Assembly (NCBI GenBank): GCA_011773515.1
Contig: WVXK01000016.1
Location: 70,017 to 109,114, forward strand
Reading direction: 5' to 3'
Length of the DNA: 39,098 bases
DNA from: Deltaproteobacteria bacterium
GTDB taxonomy: Bacteria; Desulfobacterota; Deferrimicrobia; J040
Shown: positions 28,697-36,226 of the stretch, piece after piece
Position numbering within the stretch: the first letter of the stretch is position 1
How the letters are laid out: each line of letters starts with the position of its first letter
Notes under the pieces: generated by a model
Databases searched by the model: none
What the model was told of the DNA's origin: nothing
The model's input: the letters and a program-made list of their open reading frames with translations, nothing else
Program-made: the position numbers and the translations under genes

Positions 28697-29614
28697 GTGG
28701 TGGCCTTTTTATCGAAAGTCCGAAAAGGGCTGACAAAGACGAGAAGGAGCATCCTGGAGCGATTTGAGGATGCAGTGCAGGCAGGGAAAGGGGGAGAAGA
28801 GCTGCTCGATGAGCTCGAGGAAATCCTCATATTGTCCGACGTTGGTTTCGAGACGACCCTTTTCCTCATGGAGCACTTAAGATCGCGTCTCGAGAAACAG
28901 GAAAAACCGGATCCACAGCGTATCAAGCGGATTATGGAGGAGATCATAAGAAACATGCTCGAGGATGTCGAGGAACCCCTCGAGATTTTTCCTCCCTACC
29001 CATTCGTCATCCTCGTAGTCGGCGTGAACGGATCCGGTAAGACGACTACCATAGGAAAATTGGCACACGGCCTCAAAATGAAGGGACACTCCGTCTTGCT
29101 CGGCGCAGGGGATACGTTCCGGGCAGCGGCGATCGAGCAACTCGAGATCTGGGGCGAGCGGGCGGGGGTTGATGTGGTAAAGCACAGGCCGGGTGGGGAT
29201 TCTTCGGCTGTTGCCTTCGATACGATTCAGTCTGCCCGCTCGAAGAAAAAGGACGTGGTGATAATCGACACAGCGGGAAGGCTTCACACGAAAAAAAACC
29301 TGATGGATGAACTTGGCAAGGTAAAAAGAGTTCTCCATAAGGAACTTTCCCATGCGCCTTCGGAGATTTTGCTTGTCCTCGATGCAACGACCGGACAGAA
29401 TAGCATCAACCAGGCGAGGAGCTTCAACGAGTCTCTCGGCATAACCGGCCTTGCGGTGACAAAGATTGATGGAACTGCAAAAGGTGGGGTCCTCCTCGCC
29501 ATAACGAGGGAAATAAAAATTCCCGTCCGATTCATCGGGATCGGCGAGGGCATTGATGACCTGCGGCCCTTTGGTTCAGCCGACTTTGCAAGGGCCCTTT
29601 TGTTCGATGAGTGA
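28697..29614 (+). CDS. ftsY: signal recognition particle receptor FtsY
   Basis: SRP receptor GTPase (305 aa) that brings translating ribosomes to the membrane. An N domain (about 1-95) precedes the G domain: P-loop GVNGSGKTTT at about 109-118, DTFRAAAIEQL, DTAGRLHTKKNLM, TKIDGTAKGG and the closing GEGIDDLRPF. There is almost no acidic A domain, so the protein is of the short form. Two GTG codons in tandem (28697, 28700) could start it, with AAAGGGG upstream. It overlaps the next gene by ATGAGTGA. The 101 bases between smc and ftsY hold no clear terminator or promoter. Confidence 0.95.
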   Translation: MVAFLSKVRKGLTKTRRSILERFEDAVQAGKGGEELLDELEEILILSDVGFETTLFLMEHLRSRLEKQEKPDPQRIKRIMEEIIRNMLEDVEEPLEIFPPYPFVILVVGVNGSGKTTTIGKLAHGLKMKGHSVLLGAGDTFRAAAIEQLEIWGERAGVDVVKHRPGGDSSAVAFDTIQSARSKKKDVVIIDTAGRLHTKKNLMDELGKVKRVLHKELSHAPSEILLVLDATTGQNSINQARSFNESLGITGLAVTKIDGTAKGGVLLAITREIKIPVRFIGIGEGIDDLRPFGSADFARALLFDE

Positions 29615-31223
29615 CCTCCTGCTCATACAATTTCTCGGTGCCGTCGCATTCCTTCTCCTGGGGATTCGCCTGTCTGGAATGGGTTTCGAATCAGCCCTGG
29701 GGGAAAAAATACGGGTAGCATTCAAGAAACTGTCCGATAAGAGCGTTCCCGCCTATCTGGCCGGGTTCCTGTCAACCCTATCGCTGCAGTCCTCGGGAGC
29801 GACGGTGGCGCTTCTTTTGTCGCTTACGGCGACGACCCCGATTTCTTTACCTGCCTGCCTCGCAATCATCCTGGGAGCAGATCTCGGTGCTACCGTTATC
29901 GTTCAGTTGATATCCTTCAGAATAACCTCTATCTCATTGCTCGTTATCTCAGTTGGTGCATTCTTCTACCTTTTCTCCCGCAATCAGCGGAGAAAAGCTA
30001 TCGGTCAGGGCATTCTCGGGTTCGGATTCATTCTGTTTGCCATAGTGATCGTAAACGAGCTCTCGGCGGGGGTGGGAAAAATCCCGGGGCTTGCGATGAT
30101 CCTCGAAGGGCTCGACAGAGCACCGCTCATATCGTTCGCCGGTGGCCTGATATGTGCGCTGGTTTTCCAGTCCTCCACAGCCGTCCTCGCGCTGATAATC
30201 GGATTTTCGATACAGGATATCGTGACCATCAAGGCATCCATTCCCGCAATTCTGGGGGCAAATCTCGGGGCTACCGTCATCGCTTTTCTCTCCGCAATCG
30301 GAGGAAAAGAGAGAGGGGCGAGGATTGCGTGGGGACACCTCTTTTTCAAATTCGCAGGCGTACTGCTATTTCTGCCCTTCCTGAGGTATATACCGTCGAT
30401 CCTCGAGACGATTTCCTTCGATCACGCGCATATGGTGGCGAACATGCACACGGTGTTCAACCTTACCATATCCCTCCTCTTTCTCCCTTTTACCCGTGTG
30501 GCGGCGAAGCTTCTCGAGAAAATGTATCCCGAAAAAGAGGACAGGGATGAATTCAGGCTTCAATACCTCGACAGATCATACGCAGCGTCGTCATCTCTCC
30601 TGGCGGCGCAGGTGTCGAGAGAGATCATGAGAATGGCGGATGTGGTTCGGGGTATGCTCATCGACATTCAGGAGATTATCGAGTCGGGCACGCTGGAGGG
30701 TATCGACGATATAGCCGGCCGTGATGATCTCGTCGATTATCTCGACAGGGAGATCAAGAAGTTTATCTCCGAGCACAGCCAGATCGATATAGGTCTGGAA
30801 GTGGGCAAGAGAAACGTGGCGTTTATTTCGGTTATCAGTTACCTCGAAGTAGCGGGTGACATAATCTATAAAGGAATCGGCGAACAGTTGAGTAATAAAA
30901 TATTGAATAAGTTATATTTCTCTGAAGAAGGAAAAGGGGAGATACTGTTGTATCACGGCAAGGTCGTTGAGATGTACGATGAGGCACTATTCGCGTTCAT
31001 GAGAGTCGACAGAGAGCTTGCCAGCCGGGTTATAAACAGAAAAAAAGTGCTGAGCAACCTCGAGAGGGATTTGAAGAACGCCCACATACGGCGGTTGCAC
31101 CTGGGGATGAAGGAGTCCCTCGAAACCAGCTCGATTCACCTCGATATTCTCTCCTCCATGAGGCGACTCGTTTCTGTCTGCGCGGGGATAGCCCACTGCG
31201 TGGTCGACTTTGAGGGTCACTGA
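29607..31223 (+). CDS. Na/Pi-cotransporter family protein with PhoU-like domain
   Basis: A 538-aa membrane protein of the type II Na+/phosphate cotransporter family (NptA/YjbB-like). Two inverted membrane repeats each carry a QSS motif: Gln61-Ser-Ser (LSLQSSGATVALLLS) and Gln188-Ser-Ser (LVFQSSTAVLALIIG). About eight to nine membrane helices span residues 1-305. The C-terminal ~200 residues are helical and resemble PhoU. The frame is open from 29553, but homology begins at MSDLLLIQFLGAV (29607), which overlaps the ftsY stop by 8 bases. Phosphate export or uptake is inferred. Some members have unknown substrates. Confidence 0.88.
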   Translation: MSDLLLIQFLGAVAFLLLGIRLSGMGFESALGEKIRVAFKKLSDKSVPAYLAGFLSTLSLQSSGATVALLLSLTATTPISLPACLAIILGADLGATVIVQLISFRITSISLLVISVGAFFYLFSRNQRRKAIGQGILGFGFILFAIVIVNELSAGVGKIPGLAMILEGLDRAPLISFAGGLICALVFQSSTAVLALIIGFSIQDIVTIKASIPAILGANLGATVIAFLSAIGGKERGARIAWGHLFFKFAGVLLFLPFLRYIPSILETISFDHAHMVANMHTVFNLTISLLFLPFTRVAAKLLEKMYPEKEDRDEFRLQYLDRSYAASSSLLAAQVSREIMRMADVVRGMLIDIQEIIESGTLEGIDDIAGRDDLVDYLDREIKKFISEHSQIDIGLEVGKRNVAFISVISYLEVAGDIIYKGIGEQLSNKILNKLYFSEEGKGEILLYHGKVVEMYDEALFAFMRVDRELASRVINRKKVLSNLERDLKNAHIRRLHLGMKESLETSSIHLDILSSMRRLVSVCAGIAHCVVDFEGH

Positions 31224-31307
31224 CAATTGCAACCTTTGCTGACGGCTTGACATGATATGATATATTGTGTTTACCTTAGAAACTTCTGACAGCTGCGGAG
31301 AAAGGTT

Positions 31308-32396
31308 ATGACCTACCGTTTTTCCAAGGATATATCGGGGTGCGGTCTTTCCGGGATCATCAACACCCGCGGTAACAGGATAGGTGGCGGCGAGATCGTC
31401 AGATCGATCGTACTCCAGACGGACAGAGGCAATGGCCTCGGTGCAGGGTATGCCGCTTATGGAATATATCCTGACTATGCGGATTACTATGCGTTTCACA
31501 TCATGTATGACGATTACTCTGCGAAAGAGGAGACGGAGTCTCTCCTCGAGAATCTCTCCGACGTCGTTTATTACGAGGAGATACCGACCCGGGTCACGGA
31601 GAGGATAAGAATTTCCCCCATTCTCATACGGTACTTCCTGCGGCCCGTGATCGAAAAGGCCCCCCGGGATCTTCACCTCCAGCACGAGGATGACATGATT
31701 GTGAACCTCGTTATGCGGATCAATGGCTTTGTCGAGGGAGCGTACGTTTTTTCATCGGGTAAGAACATGGGAGTATTCAAGGGAGTCGGATTCCCGAGGG
31801 ATATTGCTGATTTTTTCCGCATCGAAGACTACGAGGCCTATATCTGGACCGCCCACAACAGGTTTCCCACGAACACGCCGGGCTGGTGGGGAGGCGCGCA
31901 CCCCTTCACTATCCTGGACTGGTCGATCGTTCACAATGGGGAAATATCATCCTATGGAATCAACAAGCGGTATCTTGAAATGTACGGTTACAACCTGACG
32001 CTTCTCACCGATACGGAAGTCGTTGCCTACCTCCTCGACCTGCTCATAAGGAAGCTCGGGCTGGATATAAAATCCGCCTGCGTGGCGCTTGCGGCACCTT
32101 TCTGGAAGGACCTCGACAACAAGGAAGGGGACCTTTTCAGGGCTATAAGGATGGTTTTCGGAAGCGCGCTGCTCAACGGCCCCTTTGCCATTCTCTTTGC
32201 TTTTTCAGACGGCATTGTCGGTTTGAACGACCGGGTAAAGCTCAGGCCGCTCGTTGTCGGGACGAAGGGAGACTTTGTCTACATGGCAAGCGAAGAGGCG
32301 GCGATTCGCGAGGTGTGCCCCGATCCGGACAAAGTATGGGCACCGAAAGCGGGACAGCCGGTGATAGCGAAGCTGGAAAGAGGCATCATCAACTGA
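31308..32396 (+). CDS. stand-alone glutamine amidotransferase domain of archaeal-type glutamate synthase (GltB1-like)
   Basis: A 362-aa class II (Ntn) glutamine amidotransferase, matching the first domain of the glutamate synthase large subunit as found split in archaea. Cys12 in [12 protein letters not shown] would become the N-terminal nucleophile if the first 11 residues are removed, as in GltB and PurF propeptides. Other family blocks are [35 protein letters not shown] and the [14 protein letters not shown] segment. Ribosome site GGAGAAAGG. The GXGXG protein follows after 11 bases. The FMN glutamate-synthase domain and the NADPH/ferredoxin partner are not nearby, so the ammonia acceptor is unknown. 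Confidence 0.85.
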   Translation: MTYRFSKDISGCGLSGIINTRGNRIGGGEIVRSIVLQTDRGNGLGAGYAAYGIYPDYADYYAFHIMYDDYSAKEETESLLENLSDVVYYEEIPTRVTERIRISPILIRYFLRPVIEKAPRDLHLQHEDDMIVNLVMRINGFVEGAYVFSSGKNMGVFKGVGFPRDIADFFRIEDYEAYIWTAHNRFPTNTPGWWGGAHPFTILDWSIVHNGEISSYGINKRYLEMYGYNLTLLTDTEVVAYLLDLLIRKLGLDIKSACVALAAPFWKDLDNKEGDLFRAIRMVFGSALLNGPFAILFAFSDGIVGLNDRVKLRPLVVGTKGDFVYMASEEAAIREVCPDPDKVWAPKAGQPVIAKLERGIIN

Positions 32397-32407
32397 GGGT
32401 ACCGTTC

Positions 32408-33154
32408 ATGAGAAGGGAAATTGACGCAAAAGGCCTCTACTACAGGGATCTGAACAAGATGGTGCGCGATGCTGTCGGTGAGGGATGCACGGAGATCATC
32501 CTTTGCAATGTAAACGGTCAGTACTACATAGGAGATGGCATAAAGAACAGGGTCACGATAGTCATCGACGGGGTTCCGGGAAACGACCTTGGAGCGTTCA
32601 TGGATGGCCCATACATAATCGTCAAAAATAATGCCCAGGACAACGTGGGAAATACGATGAATTCGGGAAAGATCTCCATCCACGGCCACGCCGGTGACGT
32701 ATGCGGCTATGCGATGAGGGGAGGAAAGATTTTCATAAAGGGAGACGTGGGGTACCGGGTCGGCATACACATGAAAGGATACCAGGATAAGATACCGGTC
32801 ATGGTTGTGGGTGGCAAGGCGGGAGATTTCCTCGGGGAATATATGGCGGGCGGGGTGCTCATAATCCTCGGGATATCGCAGGGAGAAGATAACGGGCTTC
32901 CCGTCGCGGGTGATTTCCTCGGTACGGGGATGCACGGGGGTGTGATTTTCCTGAGGGGTGAGCCCGATATGAGCAGGGTCGGTGCGGAAGTTGGCGTGGT
33001 GCCGATCGAGGATGCCGACAGGCGAATTCTCGAGAGCTCGATAAAGGAGTTTTGCGAAGAGTTCGATTACGACTACAACGATGTTATGAAAAACGCGTTC
33101 ACAAAGATAGTTCCCGTTACAAACAGGCCCTACGGGAATCTCTACGCGTACTGA
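32408..33154 (+). CDS. GXGXG-domain protein (GltB3-like)
   Basis: A 248-aa right-handed beta-helix protein equal to the C-terminal GXGXG domain of glutamate synthase and related to FwdC/FmdC of formylmethanofuran dehydrogenase. The glycine-rich repeats are visible as GKISIHGHAGDVCGYAM, GKIFIKGDVGYRVGIHM, PVMVVGGKAGDFLGEYM and GVIFLRGEPDMSRVG. In glutamate synthase this domain is structural. The frame is open from 32315, but MRREIDAKGLYYRDLN at 32408 is the natural start, with GAGGGT upstream. It is co-transcribed with the amidotransferase gene and probably forms a complex with it and an FMN partner encoded elsewhere. Confidence 0.85.
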   Translation: MRREIDAKGLYYRDLNKMVRDAVGEGCTEIILCNVNGQYYIGDGIKNRVTIVIDGVPGNDLGAFMDGPYIIVKNNAQDNVGNTMNSGKISIHGHAGDVCGYAMRGGKIFIKGDVGYRVGIHMKGYQDKIPVMVVGGKAGDFLGEYMAGGVLIILGISQGEDNGLPVAGDFLGTGMHGGVIFLRGEPDMSRVGAEVGVVPIEDADRRILESSIKEFCEEFDYDYNDVMKNAFTKIVPVTNRPYGNLYAY

Positions 33155-33167
33155 GGGGGGAGAGGAG

Positions 33168-33392
33168 ATGTCTGAGAATTTCGTTGGCAAGATAGAGTCA
33201 AAAATTTCCAAGTTCATTGAAATCGTCGAGAAGCTCAAGGTGGAAAACGCACGATTACAGGAAGAACTGAACAGGAAGGTTCTGGAGAACGAGCAGTTGC
33301 GGCGGCGGGCGGAGGAGTTGTCCCGTGAAAAAGATGAAGTGAAGAAGAGTATCGAGAGGCTGCTCAGCAAACTTGAAGTGATTGAGTTGTGA
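33168..33392 (+). CDS. ZapB-like small coiled-coil protein
   Basis: A 74-aa protein that is almost entirely one amphipathic, highly charged coiled coil (FIEIVEKLKVENARLQEELN onward), with no signal peptide or membrane segment. Its size, composition and position directly before zapA fit ZapB, which joins ZapA-FtsZ at mid-cell. Coiled coils of this length are not diagnostic, so the name is inferred mainly from neighbourhood. Strong ribosome site GGGGAGAGGAG. Confidence 0.62.
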   Translation: MSENFVGKIESKISKFIEIVEKLKVENARLQEELNRKVLENEQLRRRAEELSREKDEVKKSIERLLSKLEVIEL

Positions 33393-33409
33393 AGAAATTG
33401 TTGTATAAT
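33382..33409 (+). promoter_or_regulatory. promoter abutting zapA
   Basis: A consensus -10 TATAAT (33404-33409) lies 16 bases from TTGAGT (33382-33387, four of six). The expected start of transcription, six to seven bases downstream, falls on the zapA ATG at 33416. It could drive zapA plus the 6S RNA. Confidence 0.5.
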
Positions 33410-33415
33410 TGAGTC

Positions 33416-33697
33416 ATGAAAAAGGTAATTGACATAAATATACTCGGGTATAAGCTGTCGATATCAACGGATAAGGATGAACGGTACGTCGAGGAATTGA
33501 CCTCGTATCTCAATGGAAAGTTGCGGGAGATAAAGCGTGACAACAAGACCATAACGAATATGGATCAGCTGATTCTCACCTCTCTCACCATCGCCGACGA
33601 GATGCTGATAATGAGGAGAGAGCTTGAAAATACAAAGGGAAAAGTCAAGGAGCTCGATTTACTGCTGGACGAAAAGTTAGGTCACATACAGGGATGA
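33416..33697 (+). CDS. zapA: cell division protein ZapA
   Basis: A 93-aa FtsZ-associated protein. The N-terminal globular part (VIDINILGYKLSISTDKDERYVEELTSYLN) matches the ZapA family, and the rest is a dimerising coiled coil (TIADEMLIMRRELENTKGKVKELD). No Shine-Dalgarno is visible in the 18 bases before the ATG. Instead TATAAT lies there, so translation may be leaderless from the local promoter. The stop codon touches the 5' arm of the 6S RNA, and zapA-ssrS-fau is a widely conserved order. Confidence 0.85.
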   Translation: MKKVIDINILGYKLSISTDKDERYVEELTSYLNGKLREIKRDNKTITNMDQLILTSLTIADEMLIMRRELENTKGKVKELDLLLDEKLGHIQG

Positions 33698-33898
33698 AAA
33701 CGGCGTTCCCTTCTGTGTTGGTGACTGACGAAAGGTTTGAGCCAACAAAATGTTGAACGGGAATCCTCCCTGACGGTGGAGAGCACACCCCGCACCGGGG
33801 AAGCCAGAAGCCGTTACAAGGGTACCCACCTATGTGGGACGGGTTCAACATCAATCGTCAGCACGGCATCGGCGGGGAACATTTCATAACCGTTTTTT
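33697..33898 (+). ncRNA. ssrS: 6S RNA
   Basis: A long rod-shaped RNA between zapA and the folate cyclo-ligase gene, the usual place of 6S RNA. End-to-end pairings read from the sequence: 33697-33703 with 33890-33896 (7 bp), 33705-33710 with 33875-33880 (6 bp), 33721-33723 plus 33725-33731 with 33855-33864 (10 bp, one bulge), and 33750-33758 with 33843-33851 (9 bp, perfect). Short segments resemble E. coli 6S by eye: the GGGGAAGCC region, the ACCC..GGGUUCAA stretch and the GGCAUC near the 3' end. Six T residues (33893-33898) close it. 6S binds the housekeeping sigma holoenzyme as a promoter mimic. Exact ends are uncertain by about 10 nt. Confidence 0.85.
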
Positions 33899-33912
33899 AC
33901 ATATATGTGGGA

Positions 33913-33940
33913 TTGACACAGGGTTTTTTGAAGGGATAAG
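33913..33940 (+). promoter_or_regulatory. weak promoter candidate upstream of fau-rny
   Basis: TTGACA (33913-33918) stands 16 bases from GATAAG (33935-33940), a poor -10 that lacks both end T residues. It would start a transcript inside the structured leader. The region could equally be read through from zapA/6S. Confidence 0.3.
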
Positions 33941-34055
33941 GATTTTATTACTATAAAGCCTTAACGCAGAGAAGATTGCACGAGGAAAAAGCCCCACAAA
34001 GCCTTATTCCCTTCCTGAAATGATCCCGCGATATCACGTGTTGTGGGATTTTTTT
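33930..34055 (+). promoter_or_regulatory. structured leader with terminator/antiterminator-like stems before fau
   Basis: Three pairings are visible. A 12-bp stem with one bulge joins 33930-33941 and 34002-34014. A terminator-like hairpin pairs 34023-34029 (ATCCCGC) with 34043-34049 (GTGGGAT), followed by a run of seven T (34049-34055) ending directly at the ATG of the next gene. CCCACAA (33993-33999) is perfectly complementary to TTGTGGG (34041-34047), the same strand the terminator uses, so the two cannot form together. AAAGCCTTA occurs twice (33955 and 33998). This looks like an attenuator or the terminator of the 6S transcript. It is not a riboswitch class I recognise. Confidence 0.5.
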
Positions 34056-34658
34056 ATGCCAAAAAACAAAAGCGCAATCAGAAAGAAAGTGATCGAAATG
34101 AGGGAGAACGATCTTTCTTTCAGGGAAAGAAAGGAAAAGAGTTCTCACCTGGCATCTCTGCTTATCAACGATCTCCTGCTGGCGACGAACGTGAACTCGG
34201 TAGGGCTCTACTATCCCATTAAAGGCGAGGTTGATACGTTTCCCGTTTTTGACTTTCTCATAAGCAGGGGTACAACGTGCCTGTTTCCAAGAGTTGTATC
34301 TGACGTGGAAATGGTGTTTCTTCCCGTATCATCGAAAAGGGAGCTTGTGAGGAGAAAATTCGGAGTCTACGAGCCCGACGTGGGTTTCTACACCGGCCTG
34401 GAGGGGAGTGTGCCCGATATCGTTGTCGTGCCTGGTGTGGCGTTTGACAGAGAAAATCACAGGATCGGATACGGGAGGGGTTTCTACGACCGCTATCTGT
34501 CCAGGCACAAACCATTGCTGACGATAGGTTTCGGGTATGCCTTCCAGGTATTGAATGCCATTGATGCAGACTTGTGGGATGTGAAGCTCGACCTTGTTCT
34601 TACGGAGAATGGCTGGCAGGGAGACAACAAAAACATCTTTGCCGGAGGTTCGCGGTGA
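34056..34658 (+). CDS. fau: 5-formyltetrahydrofolate cyclo-ligase
   Basis: Converts 5-formyl-THF to 5,10-methenyl-THF with ATP (200 aa). The substrate block VGLYYPIKGEVDTFP, the GVAFDRENHRIGYGRGFYDRYL signature and the ending DLVLTENGW are characteristic. The frame is open from an ATG at 34020, but those codons form the arms of a hairpin, and homology begins at MPKNKSAIRKKVIEMR, so 34056 is chosen. Its only ribosome-site-like word, GGGA, is inside the hairpin. Fau downstream of 6S RNA is the ygfA arrangement of many proteobacteria. Confidence 0.92.
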   Translation: MPKNKSAIRKKVIEMRENDLSFRERKEKSSHLASLLINDLLLATNVNSVGLYYPIKGEVDTFPVFDFLISRGTTCLFPRVVSDVEMVFLPVSSKRELVRRKFGVYEPDVGFYTGLEGSVPDIVVVPGVAFDRENHRIGYGRGFYDRYLSRHKPLLTIGFGYAFQVLNAIDADLWDVKLDLVLTENGWQGDNKNIFAGGSR

Positions 34659-36226
34659 ATAACACAACGCTAATAATCGCTGTACTTGCGGGATTGGTAG
34701 CTCTCCTGGGTGTAATATCCATCTTTCTTTTCATCAATAAGAGAACGGCGGATCAAAAAATCAAGAAGGCGGAAGAGGCTGCAGATGAGGTGTTGAAGAG
34801 AGCCAAGCGAGAATCGGAGAGCATCCTCAAGGAGGCCTCGCTTCAGGCAAAGGACTATATGCTTCAGGTGAGGTCAGATTTTGAGAAGGAAACCCAGGAA
34901 AAGAAGGGGGAACTGCAGAGGCTGGAGCGAAGATTCCTCCAGAAGGAGGAGCTTCTTGACAGGCGAACAGAGTCCCTGGAGACCAGAGAGGCAGATTTTA
35001 CCAAGCGGGAAAAGCAACTTGACCAGACGCAGAAACAGCTGAGTAAAGATATAGAGGCTTACAAGGAGAAAATACAGGAGACAAAGGACAGGCTCGAGCG
35101 CATTTCCGGCTACACTTTGGAGCAGGCCAAACAGGAGCTCATGGATATGATCGAAGATGAGGCCAAGATGGACGTGGCGAAGAAAATCAAGGCAATAGAA
35201 GACACGTTCAAGGAAGAAGCCGATAGGAAAGCGCAGAAGATGATTGCCCTTGCCATTCAGAAGTATTCAGCCGATTACGTCTCCGAGAGAGTGGTCACCA
35301 CCGTTCCTTTGCCGAATGAAGAGATGAAGGGAAGGATAATCGGGCGGGAAGGCCGCAACATACGCGCCTTTGAAGCTGCAACGGGCGTTGACCTCATCAT
35401 CGATGATACACCCGAGGCGGTTATCCTTTCCGGTTTCAACCCCCTCAGGAGGGAAGTTGCGAGGGTGGCGCTCGAGCGGCTCGTCGCCGATGGACGGATT
35501 CACCCGGCCAGGATCGAGGAGGTTGTGGAAAAGGCGACAGACGAGATCAACCAGCAGGTAAAGGAAGCCGGAGAACAGGCAATTTTCGACCTTGGCATCC
35601 ACAACATGCACCCAGAACTTACACGGATGATCGGAAAGTTAAAATTCAGAACGAGCTACGGCCAGAACATGTACACCCATGCGCTCGAGGTCTCTTTTCT
35701 TGCCGGCGCGATTGCCTCAGAACTCGGGCTGAATCCCAAGGTGGCAAAGAGGGCCGGTCTCCTCCACGACATTGGCAAGTCCGTTGATCACGAAGTGGAA
35801 GGACCCCATGCCCTTATCGGTGCCGAGCTTGCCAAAAAATATGGTGAGTCGAGCAGAATCATCCATGCCATAGCAGCCCATCACGAGGATGAATCTCCAA
35901 AGGACATCCTCCCTATCATCATTCAGGCAGCCGATGCCCTTTCCGGGGCGAGGCCTGGCGCCCGCAGGGAAATGCTCGAAAACTACCTGAAGAGGCTCGA
36001 GGATCTCGAGAAGATCGCAACTTCGTTTCAGGGAGTTGAAAAGGCATATGCCATACAGGCGGGACGCGAGATAAGAGTTATAGTCCAGCCGGGGAAGACA
36101 TCCGATGAATCGGCTTTGATGCTTGCAAGGGATATCGTGAAAAGAGTGGAAAATGAAATGTCGTATCCGGGGCAGGTGAAAGTGACGGTGATCAGGGAGA
36201 CCAGAGCTGTCGAATTTGCGAGGTGA
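34655..36226 (+). CDS. rny: ribonuclease Y
   Basis: Membrane-anchored endoribonuclease that starts mRNA decay (523 aa). An N-terminal membrane helix (about residues 4-25) is followed by a long coiled coil to about 200, a KH domain (GRIIGREGRNIRAFEAATG, about 223-285) and an HD domain with His371-Asp372 in LLHDIGKSVDHE. The GTG start at 34655 overlaps the fau stop (GTGA) with GGAGG six bases upstream. The longer open frame to 34574 is not needed. The fau-rny-YmdB order suggests one transcript. Confidence 0.95.
   Translation: MNNTTLIIAVLAGLVALLGVISIFLFINKRTADQKIKKAEEAADEVLKRAKRESESILKEASLQAKDYMLQVRSDFEKETQEKKGELQRLERRFLQKEELLDRRTESLETREADFTKREKQLDQTQKQLSKDIEAYKEKIQETKDRLERISGYTLEQAKQELMDMIEDEAKMDVAKKIKAIEDTFKEEADRKAQKMIALAIQKYSADYVSERVVTTVPLPNEEMKGRIIGREGRNIRAFEAATGVDLIIDDTPEAVILSGFNPLRREVARVALERLVADGRIHPARIEEVVEKATDEINQQVKEAGEQAIFDLGIHNMHPELTRMIGKLKFRTSYGQNMYTHALEVSFLAGAIASELGLNPKVAKRAGLLHDIGKSVDHEVEGPHALIGAELAKKYGESSRIIHAIAAHHEDESPKDILPIIIQAADALSGARPGARREMLENYLKRLEDLEKIATSFQGVEKAYAIQAGREIRVIVQPGKTSDESALMLARDIVKRVENEMSYPGQVKVTVIRETRAVEFAR

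Noticed and set aside
31247-31276. TTGACA upstream of the amidotransferase gene as a promoter
   Set aside because: No acceptable -10 lies 16-18 bases downstream (TTTACC/TTACCT only). A promoter may exist in this 84-base gap but I cannot place it.
32279-33370. 363-codon - strand frame across the GltB-like pair and ZapB-like gene
   Set aside because: Covers three genes with good family matches on the + strand; its own translation is low-complexity and unrecognisable.
33760-33830. Cobalamin-riboswitch-like words (GGGAAxxC, AAGCCAGAAG)
   Set aside because: The fragments are not in the right order or spacing for the B12 core, the downstream gene is not a B12 gene, and the whole segment fits 6S RNA better.
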